A stretch of 64,000 nucleotides of DNA, from contig LUCW03001696.1 of assembly GCA_001586965.3 (NCBI GenBank), positions 1 to 64,000 of the forward strand. Direction: 5' to 3'. The position numbers and the translations under genes were made by a program. This document shows positions 45,056 to 60,106 of this stretch, piece by piece. Source of the stretch: Sphaeroforma sirkka (lineage: Eukaryota; Opisthokonta; Ichthyosporea; Ichthyophonida). Every line of letters starts with the position of its first letter. The stretch's first letter is position 1. The notes below the pieces were generated by a model, which worked only from the letters and a program-made list of their open reading frames with translations, made no database searches and was not told the DNA's origin.

Positions 45056-48000
45056 GTGTCGGATGTAGATGCAACTTTAGTTTTCCCGTCTAGCACACCT
45101 GGGATACTATCGATCAAAGATCCATTACTTTCAATAGACAATCGAGTATTTATATCCATTCTGATCAACGGTAAGACATGCAGGGCGCTAGTGGATTCTG
45201 GGGCAAACAGAAGTTGCATTGATTTGACATCCGCACACGATTGGGGATTGCAAATTAAGTCGGCTCCGGAGGGATCCTATATATACCTAGCTGATCGTAG
45301 TCTTCGTACACGGCGAATAGGCTCAACCGTACAAACTCCAGTACGATATGGCCTAGAGCTCACAGAACAGTCTTTCGAGCTAATGAATCTACCACCGGCT
45401 ATCGACGCGATCGTAGGCCAGGATCTTATGCCTGGCTTAGGGCTATACGTGGGAGGCCTTCAATCGCCATTCTCACCCATAGATCCAACGGAGCTAGACA
45501 AACTATTGGAACCAATACCGTTGAGACGACCACCAGATTTGACCGAGGAAACCGGTGTTCGCCTGGAACTAGACAAGGAACTGAGGGACAATGACGGTAT
45601 TCGAGAAAAGGACAGGTGCAGACTGGAAGGAGGCGAAGTTAGATTGCCAGTGACACCAGATCAAGCTGCAAGGATGCGAAAAGCAGTAAGGAACTTTGTA
45701 GCAGACAAATGGATACCATGGGTAGATAGGCGGGTGCAGAAGTGGATTCAAGATTTGGTCATAGTTCAAAGGGATACAGCCACTTCCGTCAACTTACCCT
45801 TGCTCGCCGTGCCAGAGTATACTCAATCTGGAGAACTAAAGAAAGTGCGAGTGTGTTTGGACCTCAGAGCGGTGAATGCATTAATACCGGCGGATCAGTT
45901 CATTATTCCCCGTATCAACGACATCATTGGTAACATCAAAGGGAAGAGATATTACACGACATTGGATCTAACCGCAGCGTACCATCGACTCCCAATTCAC
46001 CCTGATTCTCAGTATCTATTCAGTTTCACACATGGCAAAAGCCAGTATTCCTTTACATCAGCGCCATTTGGACTACACACACTGACGCAGCAGTTTCAGC
46101 GTACACTGAGTGTGATATTGCAAGGACTTCCGGCACACCACTACCTGGACGACATCGTAATAGCAACAGATGACTACGAGGAACACGTACGAGTAGTGAA
46201 AGAGGTCATTCGGCGGCTGACGTACCACAGTTTCAAGCTAAACCCTTCAAAATGTCATTTTGCAGTCAAAGAAGTCATGATCCTAGGGAAGCGAGTATCG
46301 AAGGCCGGAATTGATATTTGCCATGAAAAGCAGGCCAAGCTCATTGACTGGCCAACCCCGAAGAAGTACAAAGACATTGCATCGGCCTTGGGATTAGCCA
46401 ACTTTCTTCACGAGCACCTACCAAACTTTGCAGAGGTAGTTGCCCCACTCCGGGAATTTGTAAGACTGAAGCCTAAGGAAATCATTGGAGACAGGTGGGA
46501 ACAGAGACACCAGCAAGCTTGGGATGCCATGAAGCAAGCCATAGTTGAGGCAGTAGTGTTGAAATTTCCCGTCGACGAAGTACCTTTACAACTCGAAACG
46601 GATGCAAGCGACTACGGTATTGAAGGTGCATTGTTCCAGACCATAGAAGGGAAGAAGCAATACCTAATGTTCTTCAGCAAGACCCTCAACGCAGCACAGC
46701 GCAATTACGCAACACCCATGAAGGAATTATTGGCCTTGGTATATGGTCTCACACACTTCCGGGATCATCTCGAAGGTCAACGCTTTTCAGTGTTGACTGA
46801 TCACAAGGCTTTGGTGTATATGAACACACAGCTAAAGCTGAATCCGATGCTACAACGATGGCATCACATCATAGCGCCTTTCAATTTTACTATCTCGCAC
46901 ATCCCGGGTATAAAGAACGTGTTACCAGACGCGTGGTCTAGGCTTCATGAGGGAACTGTTGAGACTGAGGACCCGGAGGTACTATATGCAGAATGTTGGC
47001 AACTTTTTCCAGACTACTTTGAGCAAGCGCAACGGATTATGGGTGAGAATAATGTCGATGTCTTTGCTTCGCATCAGGACCATCATTTGCCATGCTACTA
47101 CACCGACGATGACAGGGGTGGAGCGTTTGCACATTGTTGGAAAGATATAGACGGATGGATGAACCCACCATGGAGATTAATCCATAGAATGTTGCGCAAG
47201 ATACGATCAGAGAGGGCCACAGCTACGGGTGTGTCTACCGTGGGCGCCCCACGAGCCTTGGTTCCAGTTATTCAAGTCGCTTCTACAAAGAGACCCAGTA
47301 TTAGTTCCAAGGACAGCCCACTCCTTCCTCAAATACGGAAAGTATGCGAGTGGCAAGGCACCATGGGGTCACACAGTTATTGCCAGAGTAGGCCCACGCA
47401 ATGGTTACAGCCTTCCAGCGACGTTTTCACCACGATTGGGATATGCAGAACCGTCCTCAGTATCGAAAGTCACCCCATTAGATACGTCTCGGCTAGTATC
47501 GATCGCTACCTCGGAAGTAGCCATGACGGATTCTCCAGATGAGGAAGAGATAAGCCGTCGCACACAGCTCACCTTGTGTCAGCATGAGATTGGGCATCAT
47601 AGAGCAGAAGATACAGTTGCTCAACTACAGCAGAACGGACATTTGTGGCCTAACGCTCTGGAACTTGCACAAACAGTTAGGAGAAACTGTCGCACATGTC
47701 TAGGACAGAGGGTGTTACGAAAGGGATTTCACCCGATGATTAATATAACGGCAAAGTATCCGTGGGATCATATTCAAGTCGACATGATTCCAATGCAACT
47801 AGTTTCAGCAGCAGGAAATCGATATATATTGCACGTCTTGGATATAGCAACGGGGTACTCGATATTGAGAGCAACGGCCACAAAGTCAGCAGAAGTGGTG
47901 ACATCGAAACTTATGGAGGTGTTTGGGGAACATGGTTTTCCCAGGAAAATTCAATCAGACGAGGGAGGCGAGTTTTCGAACAAGATTGTTAAATTAATAA

Positions 48001-48092
48001 CTCAAGAAGTTGGAGTGATGCATGCAAAGTCGCCACCATATCGTCCTCAGGTTCTGGGAGCAGCGGAGAGAAGACACAGAGACATACACGCT
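45056..48092 (+). pseudogene. C1 pol: protease-RT-RNase H-Dam-like-integrase
   Basis: An 828-codon frame (45056-47542) holds the protease (ALVDSGANRSCID, residues about 44-56), RT (VCLDLRAVNALIPADQ; YLDDIVIATDD), RNase H (ETDASDYGIEG) and the start of the Dam-like domain (NVDVFAS; NPPW near 47162). A second frame (47229-48092) continues with the rest of that domain (CLPWAPHEPWFQLF), the integrase finger (HEIGHHRAEDT...CRTC) and the DDE core (HIQVDMIPM, SDEGGEF, GAAERRHRD). No ATG opens pol, consistent with synthesis as a gag-pol fusion. Broken, with about two or three breaks. Confidence 0.88.
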
Positions 48093-50200
48093 AGAGTCGC
48101 TGCTATTTATACTCAAGAGCTCGAGTTGCTGGTTTATATTCGGGAGCCACAGTTGCTCATTTAACCTCGCGAGCTTGAGCCGCTGACAATTTTCCCGAGC
48201 GAGCTCGAGTGGCTGGTTTATACTCGGGAGCCAGAGTTGCTCATTTAACCTCGCGAGCTTGAGCCGCTGACAATTTTCCCTCGCGAGCTCGAGTGGCTGG
48301 TTTATACTCGGGAGCTAAAGGTGTATACTCCAGAGCTTGATCTCGATATCTGAGAACAAAGTTATATTGAAGATAAAGTATTAAAACTGTGCACGTTGGC
48401 GCTTACGTGTCCAAATCTGCGCGGCCTTGTGGTAGGCCACTATATCGTTGGCATCGTCAGATGCCTCCGCTGTTTCCCACGTAGGTCCCCTTCGCGCCAT
48501 CGCCTCAAGTATTACATCTTCCCAATATTATCATTCGTACGGTGTGTGATAATATGGCGGAACTCGACTCCGCCTTCCGTCCACAACTCGTCGTTAAGTG
48601 GCGGGTCAGTGCGTCGATGCACTAACCGGAGAAGTTCAACGCGTACCGGTCTGTCTTTGAATTCTGGAGGGACGGAACCGTCTTTATTTACCAATTCGTA
48701 GCGCTGACCAATTCTAGACTTGACCACATATGGGCCAAACAGCGGCCTCATCGCCTTAGTCGTTCTTCCCTCATACCGCACCATCACTACGTCGCCTTCG
48801 TCGAAATGTACTGAGTCGTGAGTGTACAGACGGTCGAACGTCTTCGTCAGTTTGCCCGTGTACTTCTTAGTAACGTGGTGTAGTGTTGGGAGGACAGTAT
48901 CCTGCACTGGTCCAACCGTTGAGCCCAGGTATCATTCGTAATCGGCTAGATGTCATGTAACTCCTCAGTATAATCGGCGAACGGAACGTGGCGGCGACCA
49001 AAATACACGCTGAACGGCGCGCACTTATGACATCGAGATATGCGAAGATTCTGATAGAGCGTTGTAAACGGGAGGCGTTCGTCCCACCGTAGGGGTACTG
49101 CTTCACAGCACTGTCTAATGAATCATGCAATCTCCTTATGACGTCGTTCGGCAGCGCCCAGTACTGGAGGTCGGTTTGGCAGTGACACCTTATGTGGCGT
49201 ACCCACTTCCTGGACCAGGAGTTCTACTATCTTGTTGGTGAATTCGTTCCCCGTGTCTGTCTGGAGCAAACGCGGGAAGCCATGCTCGCCAAAAATTCTA
49301 TTAGTGTCTGCACCGTCGTCTTTCGTCTTGTCAGGTGTTGCTCGAAAGTTTGAGTAGCCTGTAGCGTTATCTAGGACGTGAAGGATGTGATCGTTCTTCC
49401 TCCTGGACTCAAGTGGCATCGGAATGTAATCGACTTGTATGTGGTCCCACGGGTAGCGTGCGTCAATGCTGATCATCGGGTGGAAACCTTTACGTAGCGT
49501 GTCTTGACCCAGGCATGTACCACACTGTCGATTGACTTCAGTTCCAATTCGAGTGCGCCCGGCCACACATAGCCGTTATGTCGCTTGACCCAGGCATGTA
49601 CCACACTGGTCGTTTGACTTCAGTTCCAATTCGAGAGCACCCGGCCACACATGACCGTTATGTCGGGGTTGTTGAACCGGGTCTGCCGCTCCATGGTGGC
49701 CTTGTTCATGGTGAGCTTGCGTGAGTTGTATACGGCGCTGTCGTTCTTCCGGTGTTGCTTGCTCAACCGCTGGTTGACCCTCTGCTTCTGTCATTGCCAC
49801 CGATATCTCTCGCGCTGTATCTAAACACCTCACGTACGCGGTATGTCGTGGTTCTGCATAATCTAGTCGCTGCAAAAATAGTGGGTATAGTTTGTACCCG
49901 TTTGGTACACCCACTCGAGCGATCATCGTGTGCCCCTCCCGGTGTCTTCCCACATGCATACTTGGCACACTTTAGGAACGTGTGTGGCATACGTGAAACC
50001 AGCACTGGTTCTGACTGTATCAACTGCTTGAACAAGTCAAAAAAAACCTACAATAAGCATACGGTTGCACTTGCACCGTCGGCTCTTATCTTGCGCAACA
50101 TTCTATCTATATTCTCCCATGGTGGGTTCAACCACCCGTCTATCGTCGACCAGTTGTTGGCAAACGCGCCTTACCCGTCCTCCGGGGTAATAATGTTACC
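48093..50200 (-). mobile_element. Element B2: partial B-lineage Ty3/gypsy copy (fossil)
   Basis: Minus-strand fragment of lineage B joined directly to C1. From the left: CTCGCGAGCT repeat block (48104-48340), chromodomain (about 48400-48560), integrase tail (48512-48907), integrase core and finger (about 48900-49700, HIQVDYIPMPLESRRKN, GAAERRHKE) and part of the Dam-like domain (about 49760-50190). More diverged than B1; broken, with ten or more breaks. No LTR pair. Confidence 0.82.
48104..48340. repeat. CTCGCGAGCT/CTCGGGAGCC repeat block of B2
   Basis: Seven or so units of about 28-33 bp, homologous to 32545-32735. A roughly 90-bp higher-order copy is visible (ctggtttata...ccgctgacaatttt occurs twice). 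Confidence 0.75.
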
Positions 50201-50470
50201 TTACACCTATGTAACTCATCTATTGTTCAACAGATAACTCTCGGGCGACGAGAGTTCCCACCGTGTGTGCATATTTATGTCCTTTGATTGCTTGTTAGCC
50301 AAATGCGCTCTCCCGCAGCTTGTTTCAGCAGCGGTCGCAGGAACCAAAATACCGTAGTAGGTACAGTGGTTTTCCTGGGACCGGTGTTCGCATCCTACTC
50401 TTGTCCGTGTATATCTATCGTACTCGTCCACATCATCACACAGGTGTATAAACATCTGCTTGTTTATCTA
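50201..50470. other. Unrecognised sequence right of B2
   Basis: About 270 bp with a short dyad (ctctcgggcgacgagag near 50230) and no convincing frame. It grades into the AT microsatellite block. Confidence 0.4.
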
Positions 50471-52764
<2,294 letters not shown>

Positions 52765-52942
52765 AAAACACATCAAAATACGATACTGAAAACCTACTGA
52801 GTCTCCCTGAGGCTCAGTGCGGTGTATTTATTCTTATATTTGATTGTCTACGTGGTCTACAAATAATTCACCTCGTGTGAATTAATTGTAAACTAATTCC
52901 AACTCCACACTGATAGTGGTTTAAGGGGACTTTTACCACACT
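52765..52942 (-). repeat. LTR-C, partial 3' LTR of C2
   Basis: Matches the first 180 bp or so of LTR-C (from TGTGGTAAAAGTCC through gagtctccctgaggctcag on the plus strand). Beyond it lies the AT block. Confidence 0.8.
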
Positions 52943-52962
52943 CCCCTCAAGCTCAAGCGTCA
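52943..52962 (-). other. Polypurine tract of C2
   Basis: On the coding strand, GCTTGAGCTTGAGGGGAG immediately precedes TGTGGTAAAAG of the 3' LTR, the normal place for the plus-strand primer. Confidence 0.65.
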
Positions 52963-53045
52963 CCAGTGATTGAAGAGCTTTCAAAAAATAAATAACCTCT
53001 TAAACTATTGAAAATTAAACATATATAACTAGTAGTAAATTAAAA

Positions 53046-53098
<53 letters not shown>
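53046..53098. repeat. (AT)n tract in the C2 3' region
   Basis: About 50 bp of pure AT between the chromodomain region and the purine tract. It is followed by short repeats of the type gctggtat(a/g)ttttcaccccc...agctagggtatcc (53168-53250). Confidence 0.85.
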
Positions 53099-53103
<5 letters not shown>

Positions 53104-53389
53104 AGTGAAATCCTTCTGCTGAGTAAGTTCTTGCCTTGGAAACTGGTCTTTTGAACCATCCCGGCTGTGCTGGTATATTTTCACCCCCAAAAGCTAGGGT
53201 ATCCGCTGGTATGTTTTCACCCCCCCCCCATAAGCTAGGGTATCCGCTGGAGTTATACTCGCCTATAAGCTCGAGTTGTGGAATCGTCTTTCGCCTCTAT
53301 ACCGTGGTGAAATCTCACGAGGAGAGACAAAACTCCGATCCGGAAGTAGATGATAGACATCTAGTATTCATCAACTTAACGTTGGAATT

Positions 53390-56300
53390 ATTGTTGTTGT
53401 GCCGCTTTCTTCTTCTGCCGAGTTTGCTCGGCTTTGTGGTATGCCGCGATGTCATTCGAATCGTCAAAAGCTTCGGCTGACTCCCAAGTTGGATCACCAT
53501 CCCGCCAGCGAACCAAGTATTCTGTATTCCCTGTGGAATCATTCTGTCTATGTCGAATGATGTAACGGAACGAGAACTATCCTGCCACATATGATCTTCT
53601 AAAGGCTTTTCGGTGGCTCTATGGACTAGTCGCAAAAGTTCCACTCTAACTGGTTTACCTTTGAAAGTATCTGGAAGTGAACCATCCTTGTGTGTCAGTT
53701 CATATCCTTGTCCCTGTCTGGCTTTTTGACAACGTATGGTCCAAACATTGGTCGCATTGCTTTGATTGTGCGACCTTCGGACCGTACCATTACCACATCC
53801 CCTGGTTGAAAGGCGATAAAATCGTAAGCATGGAGGCGGTCAAACTGCCTGGATAGTGTGTCTGCGTATTTCTGCGTGACCTTGTAAAGCGTCGGCAAGA
53901 TAGTGTCGTGCAAACGATCCAGCCGGTGTGCCCAAGCCTCATTGGTGACCGGCTGATTCCCGGAAGGTCATCCGTGAAGTCAGCAAACGGAACATGACGG
54001 CGACCGAAGTAAGCACTGAATGGTGCTGTCTTGTGTCGCCGAGATATTCGGAGGTTCTGGCACAGCATAATAAGTGGTAGTCGGACATCCCATGCCGTAG
54101 GCAAAGATTCACATAGCTTGCGAACTCCTTCGTGGATGTCTCTGTGTCTTCTCTCCGCTGCTCCCAGAACCTGAGGACGATATGGTGGCGACTTTGCATG
54201 CATCACTCCAACTTCTTGAGTTATTAATTTAACAATCTTGTTCGAAAACTCGCCTCCCTCGTCTGATTGAATTTTCCTGGGAAAACCATGTTCCCCAAAC
54301 ACCTCCATAAGTTTCGAGATGTCACCACTTCTGCTGACTTTGTGGCCGTTGCTCTCAATATCGAGTACCCCGTTGCTATATCCAAGACGTGCAATATATA
54401 TCGATTTCCTGCTGCTGAAACTAGTGGCATTGGAATCATGTCGACTTGAATATGATCCCACGGATACTTTGCCGTTATATTAATCATCGGGTGAAATCCT
54501 TTCGTAACACCCTCTGTCCTAGACATGTGCGACAGTTTCTCCTAACTGTTTGTGCAAGTTCCAGAGCGTTAGGCCACAAATGTCCGTTCTGCTGTAGTTG
54601 AGCAACTGTATCTTCTGCTCTATGATGCCCAATCTCATGCTGACACAAGGTGAGCTGTGTGCGACGGCTTATCTCTTCCTCATCTGGAGAATCCGTCATG
54701 GCTACTTCCGAGGTAGCGATCGATACTAGCCGAGACGTATCTAATGGGGTGACTTTCGATACTGAGGACGGTTCTGCATATCCCAATCGTGCTGAAAACG
54801 TCGCTGGAAGGCTGTAACCATTGCGTGGGCCTACTCTGGCAATGACTGTGTGACCCCATGGTGCCTTGCCACTCGCATACTTTCCGTATTTGAGGAAGGA
54901 GTGGGCTGTCCTTGGAACTAATACTGGGTCTCTTTGTAGAAGCGACTTGAATAACTGGAACCAAGGCTCGTGGGGCGCCCACGGTAGACACACCGTAGCT
55001 GTGGCCCTCTCTGATCGTATCTTGCGCAACATTCTATGGATTAATCTCCATGGTGGGTTCATCCATCCGTCTATATCTTCCAACAATGTGCAAACGCTCC
55101 ACCCCTGTCATCGTCGGTGTAGTAGCGTGGCAAATGATGGTCCTGATGCGAAGCAAAGACATCGACATTATTCTCACCCATAATCCGTTGCGCTTGCTCA
55201 AAAAGTAGTCTGGAAAAAGTTGCCAACATTCTGCATATAGTACCTCCGGGTCCTCAGTCTCAACAGTTCCCTCATGAAGCCTAGACCACGCGTCTGGTAA
55301 CACGTTCTTTATACCCGGGATGTGCGAGATAGTAAAATTGAAAGGCGCTATGATGTGATGCCATCGTTGTAGCATCGGATTCAGCTTTAGCTGTGTGTTC
55401 ATATACACCAAAGCCTTGTGATCAGTCAACACTGAAAAGCGTTGACCTTCGAGATGATCCCGGAAGTGTGTGAGACCATATACCAAGGCCAATAATTCCT
55501 TCATGGGTGTTGTGTAATTGCGCTGTGCTGCGTTGAGGGTCTTGCTGAAGAACATTAGGTATTGCTTCTTCCCTTCTATGGTCTGGAACAATGCACCTCC
55601 AATACCGTAGTCGCTTGCATCCGTTTCGAGTTGTAAAGGTACTTCGTCGACGGGAAATTTCAACACTACTGCCTCAACTATGGCTTGCTTCATGGCATCC
55701 CAAGCTTGCTGGTGTCTCTGTTCCCACCTGTCTCCAATGATTTCCTTAGGCTTCAGTCTTACAAATTCCGGAGTGGTGGGGCAACTACCTCTGCAAAGTT
55801 TGGTAGGTGCTCGTGAAGAAAGTTGGCTAATCCCAAGGCCGATGCAATGTCTTTGTACTTCTTCGGGGTTGGCCAGTCAATGAGCTTGGCCTGCTTTTCA
55901 TGGCAAATATCAATTCCGGCCTTCGATACTCGCTTCCCTAGGATCATGACTTCTTTGACTGCAAAATGACATTTTGAAGGGTTTAGCTTGAAACTGTGGT
56001 ACGTCAGCCGCCGAATGACCTCTTTCACTACTCGTACGTGTTCCTCGTAGTCATCTGTTGCTATTACGATGTCGTCCAGGTAGTGGTGTGCCGGAAGTCC
56101 TTGCAATATCACACTCAGTGTACGCTGAAACTGCTGCGTCAGTGTGTGTAGTCCAAATGGCGCTGATGTAAAGGAATACTGGCTTTTGCCATGTGTGAAA
56201 CTGAATAGATACTGAGAATCAGGGTGAATTGGGAGTCGATGGTACGCTGCGGTTAGATCCAATGTCGTGTAATATCTCTTCCCTTTGATGTTACCAATGA

Positions 56301-57168
56301 TGTCGTTGATACGGGGAATAATGAACTGATCCGCCGGTATTAATGCATTCACCGCTCTGAGGTCCAAACACACTCGCACTTTCTTTAGTTCTCCAGATTG
56401 AGTATACTCTGGCACGGCGAGCAAGGGTAAGTTGACGGAAGTGGCTGTATCCCTTTGAACTATGACCAAATCTTGAATCCACTTCTGCACCTGTCTATCT
56501 ACCCATGGTATCCATTTGTCTGCTACAAAGTTCCTTACTGCCTTCCGCATCCTTGCAGCTTGATCTGGTGTCACTGGCAATCTAACTCTCGCCTCCTTCC
56601 AGTCTGCACCTGTCCTTTTCTCGAATACCGTCATTGTCCCTCAGTTCCTTGTCTAGTTCCAGGCGAACACCGGTTTCCTCGGTCAAATCTGGTGGTCGTC
56701 TCAACGGTATTGGTTCCAATAGTTTGTCTAGCTCCGTTGGATCTATGGGTGAGAATGGCGATTGAAGGCCTCCCACGTATAGCCCTAAGCCAGGCATAAG
56801 ATCCTGGCCTACGATCGCGTCGATAGCCGGTGGTAGATTCATTAGCTCGAAAGACTGTTCTGTGAGCTCTAGACCATATCGTACTGGAGTTTGTACGGTT
56901 GAGCCTATTCGCCGTGTACGAAGACTACGATCAGCTAGGTATATATAGGATCCTCCGGAGCCGACTTAATTTGCAATCCCCAATCGTGTGCGGATGTCGA
57001 ATCAATGCAACTTCTGTTTGCCCCAGAATCCACTAACGCCCTGCATGTCTTACCGTTAATCAGGATGGATATGAATACTCGATTGTCCATTGAAAGTAAT
57101 GGATCTTTGATCGATAGTATCACAGGTGTGCTAGACGGGAAAACTAAAGTTGCATCTACATCCGACAC
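53390..57168 (-). pseudogene. C2 pol: protease-RT-RNase H-Dam-like-integrase-chromodomain
   Basis: Same order as C1 pol: protease with ALVDSGANRSCID (about 57040), RT with VCLDLRAVNALIPADQ (about 56360) and YLDDIVIATDD (about 56080), RNase H (ETDASDYGIGG near 55620), Dam-like domain (about 55180-54830, NPPW near 55055), integrase finger (about 54640) and DDE core (about 54470-54140). It ends in a chromodomain at about 53560-53420, readable in short pieces. C1 lacks that chromodomain part. Broken, with several breaks. Confidence 0.85.
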
Positions 57169-57177
57169 CCTTACGTC

Positions 57178-59255
57178 CTATTCCTGATCGCTGCCTATGG
57201 TTTCCCACGTTGCATCCTCTTCTAACTCACCCTGTTCGATTTCGTCTGGGTGTGCCAGTATGGAAGCAATGTGTGTGTCTGTAGGCGTGGTCTCCTCCTG
57301 CTCCGTTTGCTGGTCGTCCGAGTCTGTTAGAGCCGTAATGGTGTTGACCGCGGGCAAACTCTTATCGAAGGATACGCCTTGCTTAAATCCTCGGCCCGAG
57401 CTGGATGTGAATCCAACCCTTTTGTTCGACTGGTAGTGCTTGCAGGATGATATATGCCTGAAACTGGGTGGGGCACCCGCTCTGCACGCGTAACACGTGG
57501 TGGTCGTAGACGTGCTTGTGCGTTGTGTGCTGCCTCCTCCTGTATTCGTATTCAAATTACGATCTCGTTGTTGGGCTGGAAACTGTCTACGCCTATCCCC
57601 CCCACATTCATCTGTGTCCGTACCCGTTGTCTGAGGATGGCATCGGTTTCTTGTATGTCTGGATTTAAAATGCGGAGAAGGTCTTCAGTCTCCAGGTGGT
57701 CCCAACCTATGTGGTGTTGTAGCGTGCGTTCATACGTCATATTACCTGTCAGGTCCTCGAGGGCCTGTATGAGGCAGTGATTAAGCAACCGCTTAGGAAA
57801 GTCCTTGCCCTTATCTGCTCGCTCCCAGGCTCTCTTGTGAACTTCCACAATCTTGTTCAAATGTTCCCTGGCTGACTCTACACCCTTGGTGCGGGGATTA
57901 CCCTTCGCCAACTTCTTAAAGGTAGGGTCTACGGTGGCCTTGCTCTCATGTTGACAGATTTGGTCTATGACCTGTTCCGCCGGATATACCCTCAGCTCAT
58001 TATGGTTGTCACGGAGATAGTCAATTGTGGCCTTTGCTGCCTTAAAATGTATGAGTACCTTATAGAACCAACGTACCATCCACGACTCATCTAGTCCTGA
58101 GACATGGGCGTTCTTCAGTGCCTCTTCTAGCGCCCCTCGTGTGTCTCTATCGGCTGTGCTGCTTAATTGATAACGGTCTAAAGGCCAATCGGGCCATGTC
58201 CGTGGCTCCGGAGCTCTGTTCTTCCTGATAGCTTCCAATTGAGTATTCAACGCTCCTTTCAACGTATCGATCGTGGACGTTAGTAATGTACATCTTGGGA
58301 CATCGTAGTTTCCCCTGTGCTCGACAAAGTTCATCCACAAAGAAGGATATCTTCCCTTCGAGGCGTTGACACATGGCTCGGCGATGCTCGTTCCACTGCG
58401 CTGGTGTCATGATCGGCTCTCTCGCCTGTTCGTCTTTGTGCGGTCGTTTTCTGCTGCCATGAACATTACCGTCGTCGACATCACTAGACTTGCGCTTACC
58501 GTCGTCGACGTCACTATACTTGCGCTTACCGTCGTCAACGTAACTAGCCTTGCGCATATCCTGTATCGATCGCGCGAAGTCTCGGTGCTGTCGGCTGAGT
58601 TCCCATCGTCTACGTAGTTGTTTTCGTTCGGCTTCCCTACGATAATCCCCATGTGGGTCGCTCAAATATTGCTCTAGCTGTCGGCCCCTGATTTCGTCAG
58701 AGTTTTGCTGACGAGTGCCCGTGGCCCACCCTGACATATTTCTATGCCGTTGGACTTGTCGCTCATCCCCGTTGCCTGCGAGGGAATCCTGACTTGCACT
58801 GGTAAAACTCCCCGATCGAGTTCGCTTTCGAGTGAAATCTCGTTCAGGTGCTCGGTGAAAAGGCTGCCATGAATACGGTCTATCACCCGCTGAATGAATG
58901 CCCGAAGTACCTCGGACATTGGCTACCCTGTGTCGCTCAGCTGCTGGTTCAGCAGACTTTGAACGACTAGTATGCCTAATCACAAATTGCACCTCACTGT
59001 CTTCTGGATCTGCTCTCCTCTTGCCGATAAGCGAGACCCGTGCCCCAACTGATGTCGCCTGCTTGCTGCCTGGCCCACGTCTTGGTCTGTCTGTTCATGT
59101 CGCGGTTGTTCATCTCTTCGACGCGATGCTACTGTCTGGCGCGAAGAAGCTGTGCCTCCTTGGTGGGTCTGCTCGAAATCTGACAAAGATCTCTGGGTTG
59201 CTTTGCCGTCGCGACGAGTGCGTCGAGGGCTACGGGGTGTTGGACGCATAGGCAT
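57178..59255 (-). pseudogene. C2 gag
   Basis: Near-identical to C1 gag, starting at ATG 59255 (MPMRPTPRSPRRTRR). It contains the VDDGKRK repeat (about 58470-58560), the capsid-like region (about 57800-58230) and the CX2CX9HX3C knuckle (about 57430-57500). Ends at a stop in frame with pol. Broken, with a few breaks. Confidence 0.8.
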
Positions 59256-60106
59256 CTTGATGTTAAGACTTCGATGTATGGCTTTGTGTTGTTGATGAAT
59301 AGTTGGTCCAGATTGAAGGAGTGTCGGCTATTATATAATAGTTGACTTCAGCCATTTGTGTTACACACTTTCTTCCGCCGTTCTCCTCTCGTGATACCAA
59401 AATAGCTAATTATCATTGAATCATGTTGATGTCTACAAGGTCTGCTTGCGGGTCCCCGAAAACTCGTTGCGCTCGAATACACCTTGCTCCTTGATGATTG
59501 CTAATCATTTTGTTTGGGTTGGTTTTGTTAATGAGTACTCGTTTTGCTCTCCTTTGCTCTGTCTATAGGAGTAATTAAGAGTTGCTGATAGACTCGAAGC
59601 GTGTTCAATGATCAACCGCCTGTCGTGTTCTAGCGTTCTGAATGCTCCTTTAATCCAACCTTCGGACCACTGTACTCCAACATCAATCAAATCCGAGGCC
59701 TGCAGCCAGGAAGTTCAGGTCAAGGTTCCCAAGAATAACCTTGAAGCCCAAGGTAGATACATCGGTTATGAAGTTGGAAAACCAAAAAACAAATTCCTTA
59801 TTCAAACCAACTTGAGTGTACTTGCACGATGCCTGATAAGTGCTGTCTACTTTTGCATGTACTATTTCTTCTGTACTTTGCAAGAGTCCGCTGCATCTTG
59901 ACGATTCGCCTTATACGTCGGTGATAACGTTCTCCTTAGTTTTCACCAACAATCATACAACCGTACCAGGCTATGTTGGTCCTACGGCTGATTCACTTAC
60001 GTTGACTTCCTTTCTCTCTAGAATGGAAATTTAAGTATATATATATATATATGTATATATATATACGAAAATGTATTCTGTCTTGTAACATCGGTAAATA
60101 TGTCTT

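Larger units (their letters stand above)
40478..48092 (+). mobile_element. Element C1: Ty3/gypsy LTR retrotransposon, 5' LTR to integrase (fossil)
   Basis: Plus-strand element starting at TGTGGTAAAAGTCC. It has a long AT-tract-bearing LTR (about 40478 to near 42880), leader, gag (from ATG 42969 to 45046) and pol (45056 to about 48092), where it passes into B2. No 3' LTR is attached. C2 (52765-61698) is the same element in reverse, so the two form arms of a very large inverted repeat. The arms are nearly identical, suggesting recent origin. Broken, with about four breaks. Confidence 0.9.
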
